Source: Dokdonella_A sp014338185
Lineage (GTDB): Bacteria; Pseudomonadota; Gammaproteobacteria; Xanthomonadales; Rhodanobacteraceae
Reading direction: 5' to 3'
Length of the DNA stretch: 64,000 nt
Assembly: GCA_030263295.1 (NCBI GenBank)
Contig: SZOS01000007.1
Location: 1-64,000, forward strand
The notes beneath the pieces are model-generated. The model made no database searches. It was not told where the DNA came from and saw only the letters and a program-made list of their open reading frames with translations. A program made the position numbers and the translations under genes. The first letter of the stretch is position 1; each line of letters begins with the position of its first letter. Positions 43,779 to 56,800 of the stretch are shown here, in pieces.

Positions 43779-44385
43779 GCCGCGCCCGCGCGCGCCGGAC
43801 CCCGCGGCCGCGCGCGTGGCGGGCGTCGACGAGGCCGGCCGCGGACCGCTGGCCGGACCGGTGGTGGTGGCCGCGGTGATCCTCGATCCGGCGCGGCCGA
43901 TCGCCGGCGTGGCCGATTCCAAGGCGCTGGATGCGACCACGCGCGCGGCCCTCGCGCCGCTGATCCGCAGCCGGGCACTGGCCTGGTCGGTGGTGGTGGT
44001 GGATACCGGCGAGATCGAGCAGCTCAACATCCTCGGCGCCACGCTCGCCGGCATGACGCGCGCGCTGGCCGCACTCGCGCCCGCACCCACGCTGGCCCTG
44101 ATCGACGGCAACCGCCTGCCGCGCGCGTTGCCGTGCGCCGCGCGCGCGCTGGTCGGCGGCGACGCCAGCGAACCCGCGATCGGCGCGGCCTCGATCCTGG
44201 CCAAGACCACGCGCGATGCGCTCATGGAGCAACTGGATGCGCTGCATCCCGGCTACGGGTTCGCGCGGCACAAGGGCTATCCCACGCCCGAACACCTGGC
44301 CGCGCTGGAACGCCTCGGCCCGTGCCCGATCCATCGCCGTGGCTTTGCGCCCGTGCGGCGCCTGCTGGCGCCGGGCCTGCTGTGA
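43765..44385 (+). CDS. rnhB: ribonuclease HII
   Basis: A 206-residue RNase HII that cuts RNA in RNA-DNA hybrids and at single ribonucleotides. The active-site motif is VAGVDEAGRGPLAGPV with D22 and E23; GGDASEPAIGAASILAKTTRD and the C-terminal RRGFAPVR are also typical. A GTG start at 43765, inside the end of the upstream sulfatase-like gene, gives the usual N-terminus. The order lpxB-rnhB-dnaE is conserved, but here two sulfatase-like genes flank rnhB. Confidence 0.95.
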   Translation: MKTTEPRPRAPDPAAARVAGVDEAGRGPLAGPVVVAAVILDPARPIAGVADSKALDATTRAALAPLIRSRALAWSVVVVDTGEIEQLNILGATLAGMTRALAALAPAPTLALIDGNRLPRALPCAARALVGGDASEPAIGAASILAKTTRDALMEQLDALHPGYGFARHKGYPTPEHLAALERLGPCPIHRRGFAPVRRLLAPGLL

Positions 44386-44502
44386 GCCGGCTGCCGCGCG
44401 CCGGCGCACCTGCCAAGCCGTGACCGCAATCACGAAAGCCTTCGTTGAACCGGCCATCGCAGCCGCTATGATGCGCGACGCGCATGGCTGCGCCATGACG
44501 CC

Positions 44503-46233
44503 GTGCACGCTCGCCACCGCTCCCGCAATGGAACGCACTTGCGCAAGGATCGCCCCACTGCTGCCGCATCGCGGCGCCTGCTTGCCGGCCTGATCGCAGC
44601 CGCGGTGTGCGGCTGGGTGGCGCTGCGGGTGCTGGGCCTGGAGACCGACCTGGCCGAGCAGGCGTACTGCCTGGCCTGCATGGCCTGTGCCGCAGCGCTG
44701 CTGGGCGTTGCCAGCGGCCGTGCCGCGTTCGGGCTGTACGCGGGCTCGCTGCTGCTGGGCGTGATCTGGCTCGCGAGCGCGCTCAAGGTGTCCTACCTGC
44801 ACGAGCCCCTGCTGGCGCCGGACCTGCGCTATTTCGGCGGCACCTTCACGCTGGAGGTGATCGGCCACTATCCGGGCATGCTGCGCAAGAGCCTCATCGC
44901 GATGCTCGGTGGCGGCACGCTCGCGGTGCTGCTGTGGCGCCTGGAGTCCCCGGGCCTGTGGCAGGCCCGGCGCTGGCGCCGACGGCTGGGCATGAGCCTG
45001 CTCGCGACCCTGCCGCTCGCCGCGAGCCTGTCACCACACGGCCCGTTCGCGCCGCTGTATGCCGCGCCCACGTGGGAATACATCTCCAACGGTGCGCGCA
45101 ATCCGATCTCGACCTTCATCCGCTCGTTCACGCGCATGGGCATCGAACTGCCTGCGCGCAGCAATCCTGTCGACCCCTCGCAGTGGCGGCTCGCCACACC
45201 TGCCCTCGCGACCGCCGCCGCGCCCGACATCGTCGTGGTGCTGGAGGAAAGCACGCTCGACCCGCAGCAGTGGGCCGACTGCACCAGCGCGCACTGCCGC
45301 TCCGAACTGCTCCAACCCGACGCCACCACGCGCGCGCTGGGCGCATTGCGCACACATACCTGGGGCGGCGGCACCTGGACCAGCGAGTTCGCGCTGTTGA
45401 CCGGCCTGCCCCACAACGTATTCGGCGCGGCTGGCATCTACGCCCCGTTCAACCTCGTGCCGCGCCTGGCCGACAGCCTGCCGCGCCAGCTCAAACGGCT
45501 GGGCTACCACACCATCGCGATCTACCCGATGGCCGGCGATTTCGTCGGCGCCGCGGGCGCCTACCGCGACTATGGCTTCGACGAGTTCCACGACTCCACC
45601 GAGCTGGGCCTGCGCTGGGGCAGCACCGACGACGAACTGTTCGAGCGCGCGCAGGCGCTGTATGCGGCACGCCGTGCTGCCAACGAGGGGCCGTTGTTCA
45701 TGATGATCCTGACCATGCGCCAGCATGGCCCGCACGATTATCCGCTCTCGGCGCTGCCGCCGCCGTGGAACGAGCCGCCCGCACCGCGGCTGGACGAGCG
45801 CAGCAACCGCAACCTCGCCACCTACCTGTACCGCCTGCACCAGTCCGCGCTGGCGCTCGCCCAGCTGCGCCGGTTCCTGTTCGCGGGCGACCGGCACGCG
45901 CTGCTGATGCACTTCGGCGACCACCACCCTTCGTTCGACGGACTGGAACTGTCGCTGCGCCGGCGCCAGGCCGATGGCGCGGATGCGCTGTACAACACCT
46001 ACTATCGCATCGACGCCAATTTCGCCACGCCGGCCTGGCACGCGCCGCGGGTGCTCGACCTCGCCTTCCTCGCCAGCGTGGCGCTGCAGTTGGCGCAATT
46101 GCCGCCCGATCGCTATTTCCAGGCCAATACGCGCCTGCGCGAGCGTTGCGATGGCCTGTTCGAAGGCTGCCCACCGGCGGTGCTCGAGCCCTATTTCGGC
46201 TACATCCTCGATCAACTGCACCTGCTGCAGTAG
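44503..46233 (+). CDS. membrane sulfatase-like (LtaS/OpgB-type) transferase, paralogue 2
   Basis: A 576-residue paralogue of the protein at 42048, the same length to the residue. Four to five membrane helices (about 25-175) precede the periplasmic catalytic domain: VVVLEESTLDP, GGGTWTSEF at 288-296 (T291 nucleophile), LTMRQHGPHD, and HFGDHHPSFDG. The C-terminal FQANTRLRERCDG with its second Cys is shared. A GTG at 44503 is the start; no ATG gives a good N-terminus. It is 117 bases after rnhB and 81 before dnaE. A role in modifying lipid A, periplasmic glucans or another envelope glycan is inferred from class and neighbours. Confidence 0.83.
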   Translation: MHARHRSRNGTHLRKDRPTAAASRRLLAGLIAAAVCGWVALRVLGLETDLAEQAYCLACMACAAALLGVASGRAAFGLYAGSLLLGVIWLASALKVSYLHEPLLAPDLRYFGGTFTLEVIGHYPGMLRKSLIAMLGGGTLAVLLWRLESPGLWQARRWRRRLGMSLLATLPLAASLSPHGPFAPLYAAPTWEYISNGARNPISTFIRSFTRMGIELPARSNPVDPSQWRLATPALATAAAPDIVVVLEESTLDPQQWADCTSAHCRSELLQPDATTRALGALRTHTWGGGTWTSEFALLTGLPHNVFGAAGIYAPFNLVPRLADSLPRQLKRLGYHTIAIYPMAGDFVGAAGAYRDYGFDEFHDSTELGLRWGSTDDELFERAQALYAARRAANEGPLFMMILTMRQHGPHDYPLSALPPPWNEPPAPRLDERSNRNLATYLYRLHQSALALAQLRRFLFAGDRHALLMHFGDHHPSFDGLELSLRRRQADGADALYNTYYRIDANFATPAWHAPRVLDLAFLASVALQLAQLPPDRYFQANTRLRERCDGLFEGCPPAVLEPYFGYILDQLHLLQ

Positions 46234-46314
46234 GCCCGCGGGCGCGTCCGCCACGTCAAGCCTTGTCCGCGGCGGCGGGGGTAACTACGCTGGCAGCCTT
46301 GCTGCCGTCCCGCC

Positions 46315-49815
<3,501 letters not shown>

Positions 49816-49984
49816 AACTCCGCCCGCACCGGCCCGCCAGCGGCGCATCCCCGCTGCCGCGCCCCGGCGCCGGCCTGCCAGCGCCATCGCCACACCCCAT
49901 CGCGCACGGGGCAAGCCGCTATACTTGCCACTTTGCGCTGCCAGCGCGGCACCCGCCGGCGCAGCGCTGGGCGAACAGCGGCGA

Positions 49985-50944
49985 ATGAACCCGAACTTCC
50001 TCGATTTCGAACAACCCATCGCCGACCTGGAAGCCAAACTCCAGGAGCTGCGCAGCGCCAGTCGCGGCCACGCCCTCGACATCGATGCCGAAGTGGCGAC
50101 GCTGCAGGGCAAACTGCGCGCCAAGACCGCCGAGATCTTCCGCAACCTCACGCCGTGGCAGGTGGCACAGATGTCGCGCCACCCGGCGCGGCCCTACACG
50201 CTCGACTACCTGCGCGTGATGTGCGACGAGTTCCACGAGTTGGCCGGCGACCGCGCCTATGCCAACGACGCCGCGATCGTCGGCGGCCTCGCCCGCATCG
50301 GTGGCCGCGGCGTGGTCGTGCTCGGCCACCAGAAGGGGCGCGACACCAAGAGCAAGATCCGCCGCAACTTCGGCATGCCCTATCCCGAGGGCTACCGCAA
50401 GGCGCTGCGCCTGATGCAGCTGGCCGAACGCTTCAAGCTGCCGATCCTCACCTTCATCGACACGCCGGGCGCATACCCGGGCGTGGGCGCGGAGGAACGC
50501 GGCCAGAGCGAGGCGATCGCGCGCAACCTGCTCGAAATGGCCCGCCTGCGCGTGCCGATCGTGTGCAACGTGATCGGCGAGGGCGGCTCGGGCGGAGCGC
50601 TGGCGATCGGCGTGGGCGACATCACCAACATGCTCGAATACAGCACCTACTCGGTGATCACGCCAGAAGCCTGTTCCTCGATCCTGTTCAAGACCCCCGA
50701 GCGCGCGCGCGACGCCGCCGGCATGCTGGCGATGACCGCGCCGCGACTCAAGGAGTTCGGCCTCGTCGACAAGGTGATCCGCGAGCCGCTCGGCGGCGCC
50801 CACCGCAATCCGCGCGGCATGGCGATCCGGCTCAAGGCGATCCTGCTCAACCAGCTCGACGACCTGGGCCACATCGGCGAAGCGGCCCTGCTCGAACGCC
50901 GCTACCAGCGCCTGCGCGGCTACGGCGCCTTCACCGGCGGCTGA
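49985..50944 (+). CDS. accA: acetyl-CoA carboxylase carboxyltransferase subunit alpha
   Basis: A 319-residue subunit that with AccD transfers the carboxyl group to acetyl-CoA. NFLDFEQPIADLEAKL at the start, GRDTKSKIRRNFGMPYPEGYRKA, and the oxyanion-hole GEGGSGGALAIGVGD match the family, and the length is usual. The order dnaE-accA is conserved. In many relatives tilS follows; here an acyltransferase does. Confidence 0.97.
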   Translation: MNPNFLDFEQPIADLEAKLQELRSASRGHALDIDAEVATLQGKLRAKTAEIFRNLTPWQVAQMSRHPARPYTLDYLRVMCDEFHELAGDRAYANDAAIVGGLARIGGRGVVVLGHQKGRDTKSKIRRNFGMPYPEGYRKALRLMQLAERFKLPILTFIDTPGAYPGVGAEERGQSEAIARNLLEMARLRVPIVCNVIGEGGSGGALAIGVGDITNMLEYSTYSVITPEACSSILFKTPERARDAAGMLAMTAPRLKEFGLVDKVIREPLGGAHRNPRGMAIRLKAILLNQLDDLGHIGEAALLERRYQRLRGYGAFTGG

Positions 50945-50966
50945 GGCCGGCCCGCGCGGTGATCGC

Positions 50967-52166
50967 ATGTCGCTCCAGTCACGCGATGCCGAACTCACCA
51001 GCCTGACCGGCCTGCGCGGTTTCGCGGCGCTGTGGGTGCTCGTCTACCACGTGTGGGTCGAGGCCACGCCCCGCCTCATCACGCTCGGGCCGCTCGACCT
51101 CACGCCGCTGTTCTCGGCCGGCTGGGCGGGCGTCGACATCTTCTTCACACTGTCGGCCTTCCTGCTCAGTCTGCCCTACGCGAGCCGCCAGCTCGAAGGC
51201 GCACCGCGCCCTTCGCTGCGCGGCTACTGGTTGCGCCGCGTGCAGCGCATCCTGCCGGCATGGTACGCGCAGCTCGCGATCCTGACCGCGCTGGCCGCCT
51301 TGGGCATCGGTACCTTGCCCACGTTCACCCAGTTGCTCGGCAACCTGCTGCTGCTCAACAACTTCGGCCCGCTTGGGGTGGTGCCGATCAATCCGGTGAG
51401 CTACACGCTCGCGATCGAGTTCTCGTTCTACGTGATCCTGCCCCTGCTCGCGTATTGGCTACGACCCGGGCGCTGGTGGTGGCTCGCACTGCTCGCGATC
51501 GCGGTCACCCAGGCCTGGCGACAACTGATCTTCCCGCTGGTGGCCGAAGCCGCTGTGCCGCTGCGCGTGGTCGCACTCGAGCAGATGCCGGGACGCCTGG
51601 ACCAGTTCGCGGCCGGCATGCTCGCCGCCTACGCCTACACGCGCGCGGTGGCGAGCGGACGTCGCGCCAACACGAACCTCAACGATGCACTGCTGCTGGC
51701 CGGCATGACACTGTTCGCTGCGCTGCTGTGGTCGGCGCACTACACGGTCGCGACCTATTGGGAAGGTCATTGGCTGCTGTTCACCTGGCACGGCCTGGCC
51801 GGTATCGCCACCGCGCTCATGCTGTATGCAGGCGCGCGTGGCAGCCGCATCGCGCGCGCACTGTTCGACAATGCCGCGCTGCGCTGGCTCGGCCTCGTGA
51901 GCTTCGGCCTCTACCTGTGGCATTTCCCGCTGCTGCAGTGGCTCACCGCGACGCATGTGTTCGACTGGATCGACGGCTACCGCCTGCCGTGGATGCTGCC
52001 GGTCGTGCTGCTGCTGGCCAGCCTCATCGCCGCACTGTCCTACCGCTGGATCGAACTGCCGATCCTGCGCCTGGGTCGGCCACGCGCGGCCCATCCGCAA
52101 CTGCGCACCGAAATGATCGCCGCGCCCGCCGCTGCGCCAGTCGAGGACGCCGCGCGCTCCCGCTGA
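50967..52166 (+). CDS. acyltransferase 3 family membrane protein (OafA/YrhL-like)
   Basis: A 399-residue protein with about ten membrane helices. It shows the acyltransferase-3 motifs LTSLTGLRGFAALWVLVYHVW (with the conserved RGFAA and H28), FFTLSAFLLSLPY, the RRVQRILPAWY basic stretch and SYRWIELPILRLG at the C-terminus. Such proteins O-acetylate or acylate LPS O-antigen, exopolysaccharide or peptidoglycan. It starts 22 bases after accA, so it is probably on the same transcript. The acceptor is unknown. Confidence 0.9.
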   Translation: MSLQSRDAELTSLTGLRGFAALWVLVYHVWVEATPRLITLGPLDLTPLFSAGWAGVDIFFTLSAFLLSLPYASRQLEGAPRPSLRGYWLRRVQRILPAWYAQLAILTALAALGIGTLPTFTQLLGNLLLLNNFGPLGVVPINPVSYTLAIEFSFYVILPLLAYWLRPGRWWWLALLAIAVTQAWRQLIFPLVAEAAVPLRVVALEQMPGRLDQFAAGMLAAYAYTRAVASGRRANTNLNDALLLAGMTLFAALLWSAHYTVATYWEGHWLLFTWHGLAGIATALMLYAGARGSRIARALFDNAALRWLGLVSFGLYLWHFPLLQWLTATHVFDWIDGYRLPWMLPVVLLLASLIAALSYRWIELPILRLGRPRAAHPQLRTEMIAAPAAAPVEDAARSR

Positions 52167-52675
52167 AGGTCACCGTGTTGCGTTCATCATCGTCCCCGCA
52201 GCGCCACCTGCACTGCGTCGCCACCGCGCTCCTGAGCGCGTGGCTCGCCGGCGCGTGCTGATCGCGGGCGACGCCACCGTACTCGCCGCCGAGCGGCTCG
52301 CCGAACTGGGCTGGCGCGTCGAGCTGCGGGCACCGCGAGGTTCGAGCACGACGCGCGCTGCCGCCACGGCGGACCGCTAGGTCACGCAAGCGCAATTGCC
52401 GGCAAAGTCACCACGCGGCGCGCACCCGCCGACACCCGCGAACCTGCCACGGTGCCGAGCGCGCTGGCGCACGGCATCCACACGAAGCGGCGTTGCCCGC
52501 GTGGACTTTCGGCCTTTGCGCCGCCCATGGCAACGGTTTTATGATCCAGCTCACGTTCGATGGTGGGCGGGCGCATTGCGACCTCCAGTAGCGGACAGGG
52601 GCCACCCGCATCGATCGCATAGCGCCCGGCGCTGCTCCGGTGGGGTCATCCGTTCCACACACGGGGCTTGTCACG
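52167..52675. other. 509-base gap with no supported gene
   Basis: No reading frame here has a recognisable product. One plus-strand frame, ending with TAG at 52378-52380, contains RVLIAGDATVLAAERL, reminiscent of a nucleotide-binding start, but it has no credible start and overlaps the acyltransferase end. The region just before 52676 must hold the promoter of the following operon; no clear -35/-10 pair was found. Confidence 0.5.
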
Positions 52676-53812
52676 ATGCGCCGATTCAACGCGATTGCGG
52701 GCCTGTTGTTGTCGCTGACCGGAGCGGCATGCGCCGCGCAAGTCGCGCTGGCAGCGCCTGCGGATACCTGGAGCGTGTCGCTCGAGGCGCTGTCGTGGCG
52801 CCTCAATGACAGCCCGATCCCGTTCCCGATCATCAGCGACGGCATCATCGGCGCACCCGGCACACAGGTGCTGCTTGGCAACAAGGCGCTGTCGACCGGC
52901 TCGCATCGTGGTGCGCGGCTCGGCATCGGCTACGCGCTTGACGCGCAGTTTGGCATCGAGGCCAGCGCGTTCGGCCTGCAGTCGCGCCGCGTCGGCGGCG
53001 GTGTGGCATCGTCGGGACAGGTCGGCTCGATCGACCTCATCCTGCCCTACATCGACGCCATCACCGGCGCGGAGTCCGGCAGCGAGCTGTCGCAGGCACA
53101 GATCTACCGCGGCAGCGCCTACCACGAGGTGCGCGACCACCTGCGCGGCGCCGAGTTCGACCTGCGCTGGACCGTTGCCGCCGACGAGGCCTGGCAACTC
53201 GACCTGCTGGGCGGCCTGCGCCACCTCGACTTCCGCGAAAGCTGGACCTTGGCCACCGACAGCCCATACCTGCCCGCGTTCGAGCCCGACGTGTGGCAGA
53301 CCCTCGACCGTTTCGACAGCCGCAACCGCTATTACGGCGTGCAGGCCGGCCTGCGCGCGCAGGTCGCTGCAGGACGCTGGTTCGGCGTGGCCAGCCTCAA
53401 GGCCGCCGCCGGCACGATGCGGCAGTCCACCGACGTGCAGGGCAGCCTGCGGACCAACGATTTCACTGCGTTCGGCGCCACCGAGACCTTCGTCGGCGGC
53501 TACTTCGCGCAGCCGAGCAACATCGGCCGACACACGCGCAGCCAATTCGCGCTGGTGGGCGAAGCCGCGCTCGAGCTGGGCCTGCGCCTGGGCGATCGCG
53601 CCACGCTGGGTCTGGGCTACAGCCTGCTGCAGGCCGACAAGGTGCTGCGCCCGGGCAACCAGGTCGACCGCCGGATCAACCCCACGCAGAGCACCTCGTT
53701 CACCGAGGACCCGGCACCGACGCCGTCGGGTCCGCTGGCACCGCAGTTCACCGCCCACAATTCCAGGCTGCGCGCGCAGGGCATCAACCTGCACTTCGCC
53801 TTGAGCTTCTGA
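52676..53812 (+). CDS. BBP7-like outer-membrane beta-barrel protein
   Basis: A 378-residue exported protein. The signal peptide ends near VALAAPA. The first mature strand, TWSVSLEALSWRLNDSPIPFP, then the GTQVLLGN and GARLGIGYALD units, are the pattern I associate with the BBP7 family described from Planctomycetes. Alternating hydrophobic strands continue to a C-terminal aromatic end (HFALSF), typical of outer-membrane insertion. It is the first gene of a three-gene unit, 10 bases before the G8-domain gene. Role unknown; a surface or export pore partner for the next protein is a guess. Confidence 0.7.
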   Translation: MRRFNAIAGLLLSLTGAACAAQVALAAPADTWSVSLEALSWRLNDSPIPFPIISDGIIGAPGTQVLLGNKALSTGSHRGARLGIGYALDAQFGIEASAFGLQSRRVGGGVASSGQVGSIDLILPYIDAITGAESGSELSQAQIYRGSAYHEVRDHLRGAEFDLRWTVAADEAWQLDLLGGLRHLDFRESWTLATDSPYLPAFEPDVWQTLDRFDSRNRYYGVQAGLRAQVAAGRWFGVASLKAAAGTMRQSTDVQGSLRTNDFTAFGATETFVGGYFAQPSNIGRHTRSQFALVGEAALELGLRLGDRATLGLGYSLLQADKVLRPGNQVDRRINPTQSTSFTEDPAPTPSGPLAPQFTAHNSRLRAQGINLHFALSF

Positions 53813-53822
53813 GGGGATATCC

Positions 53823-56800
53823 ATGGACACCGCAACGACACTCAAGCTGAGCCTCGCCCTGACCATGGTCATGCTGTTGCCTGCAGGCTCGCGTCCGGCC
53901 TTCGCCGATGACGCCGATACCTGCGCCGGCGGCGTGTTGCAGGCCGGCAGCGGCGGCGATCTCGTCATCACCGCGCCCTGCGCGGTCAAGGCGGGCAACT
54001 ATCAGTTCCGTGATGTGCATGTACTCGCCGGCGGCACGCTGAGCTTCGAGGATGCGCGCATCGAGTTCTGGGCCGCCAACATCCTTGTCGAGAAGGACGG
54101 CAGTCTCATCGCCGGCTCACCGAGCGAGCCGATCGGCACTCATGGCGGCCAGCTCGCGATCCACCTGTGGGGTGCCGACCAGACCGGCAATGACCGCAAC
54201 CGGCAGGGACGTGGCGTACCTTGCCTGAGCGATGACAAGGGTCAATGCGGCGTGCCCGACGACATCTGGAACGCCAATCGCGATGCGATGGGCATGCCGG
54301 TGCCAGTGAGCCAGGCACGACCGATCTCGGCTCTGGCCTCGGCGGCGAGCTACCCGCGCTACGGCGACGAAGCGGCCATCGGCAACGACTACTTCTACGC
54401 CTACACCCCGCTGCCACTCGATGGCGCCGACAACCCGACGCATGGCAAGGGCTATTTCGGCTACAAGGTGCTCGGCGTGTCCTACGGCGGCACGCTGCAG
54501 TTGTTCGGCCGCAAGGGCGCCAGCTACACCAGCCCCGAATGCGGCGCGGCGCCGAGCAGCAGCGGCTCGAGCTGGGCGCGACTGGATGGCTCGACCGCGA
54601 TCGGCGCCACCCAGATCAAGCTGGATCGACCGCTGCGCCTGCAGGCAGGTGATCACATCGTCGTCACCAGCACCGACTATGTGCCGGGTCATTCCGAAGA
54701 AGCCGTCGTCGCCAGCGACGTCGAGTGCAGCACGCAGGTTGCGTTGCGGGCGCCGCTCAAGCACGCCCACAATGGCATCCGCTTCGCGCTGTCGACGGTG
54801 CCGCAGGGTGTCGGACTCGATGCCACGCTGCATGCCAACGGCGCCGAGGTACGCGCGGCGGTCGGCGTGCTCACACGCAGCATCCGCATCGTGTCGGGTG
54901 GCGACACGCTCGATGCCGACTTTCCGCCCGAACCGACGCTGGGCTCGAGCGGCCCGGGGTACTCGTTCGGCGGCCACGTGGTGGTGCGGCAGGGCTTCAA
55001 GCGCTTCCAGATGCAGGGCGTGGAGCTGCGCCAGCTAGGCCAGGGCGGCCGCATGGGCCACTATCCGCTGCACTTCCACCTGACCCGTTGGGCGCCGTCC
55101 GACACCTTCCTGCGCGACTCCTCGGTCAATGAGTCGATGACGCGCTGGATCGTGCTGCATGGCGCGCAGAACCTGCGCCTGGAGCGCAACGTCGGCTGGA
55201 AGTCGATCGGCCATGGCTTCTATCTCGAAGACGGCACCGAAACCGACAACAAGTTCATCGCCAACCTCGGCGTGTTTGCGCGCGCGGCGGTCGACAACGT
55301 GCAGAACCCGCGGCGCATTCCCGGCATCCTTGCCGCGCCCAACCTGCACCTGAGCATCGGCGAGAACGTGCCGTTCCGTTCCGACTACGACCACCCGACG
55401 GTGTTCTGGATCATGAACGGCTGGAATGACTTCGAGGACAACATGGCGGTGGGCGCCGGCACCTGCGGCGTGTGCTACTGGTGGCTGACCAGCATGAACA
55501 GCGGCATGTCGCGCAACATGAAGTGGTCGTCGTACGCATCGATGCAGGCGCCGCGCAACGGCGATCCGCATGATCTCAATCGTGCCGGCATGGTTCCGCT
55601 CAAGTCGTTCACCGGCAACACCTGTGCCGCGGCGATGACCTCGTTCCAGACCGTGACCGGCACCGAAGCCTGCCAGGGCATCGGCCCCGGCGATGCGGCC
55701 GAGCCGCACCCGCTCAATCTGGAACCGGTCAAGAACCCACTGGCCGGCAACCAGGGTGATACCGGCTACTACCCCACGCTCGACCCCGGCGGCGGCCACT
55801 TTCCCACCCAATGCACCTCACAGGACTGCAGCACGCAGCCCGCGCGTTGCAGCGCCGGCTCGCCAGCCGATTGCATGGTCACGGTGCTCGACCGCTACAC
55901 CACCTCGTTCAACTGGGCCGCTTTCAACTTCGCCGCGATCTGGTTGCGACCACAGTGGTATCTGGTCTCCAACAGCGTCATCACCGACGTGCAGCAGGCG
56001 GGCCTGACGATGGTCACCGGCGGCGGCTACAGCGAATCGGATGTCATCCCCGGTCACTGGGCGCTGGTGCACAAGAGCGTGTTCATCGGCCACACCCAGG
56101 ACGGCAATCCGTATGCATCGAGCGGCAGCGCGTTCAATCCGAACGGCCTGCATTGCGCGATCGATGCCAACGGCAACCGGCCACCCAATTTCTGCCTGTC
56201 GATCGACGAGGGCATCTCGGTACAGACCAGCAATTTCGGTATGTACCAGCGCCTGTTCAGCGTGTATGACGGCCCTGCCTACCAGGACTCCAACGCCTAC
56301 CTCAACATCAAGACGATCGACATCGACGATTGCAAGCCGTTCGTCGACCGCGCCAACAAGGTGGGCCGCTGCGATCCCGACATGAGCAACCGCAGGGCGC
56401 GCCAGAGCGAATGGCTGGCCGGTTCGCTGCTCGGCCTGCCCAAGGTCGGCAGCGGCGCGTCGGCGCGCTGCTACATGCCCAACGCGGCGATTGGCTGGAA
56501 GCAGCCCAATGGCTTCTACTATCCGCCCGCGTTCCATTCCAGGAACCTGTACTTCGACAAGGTCGACATCCGTCATTTCGTGGTGACGCCGCTGGTCAAG
56601 GAAGGCAGCCTGATAACCGACTTCGATGCGGTTGAACAGCAGTACTGCAGCTACAACTCAACGTTGTTCGCGGGTTTCGCCGGCAACGATCGCCAGACCG
56701 TGCTCAACGACGATGACGGCACGCTGACCGGTTACGTTGACACCACGGTGATCAACAAGGACGACTTCTTCGCCGCGCCGATCGATGCCACCCAGTGCCT

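Noticed and set aside
52170..52380. A plus-strand frame reading RVLIAGDATVLAAERLAELGW that looked like the start of a nucleotide-binding protein
   Set aside because: It has no credible start codon or ribosome site, overlaps the acyltransferase end in another frame and stops after about 70 residues.
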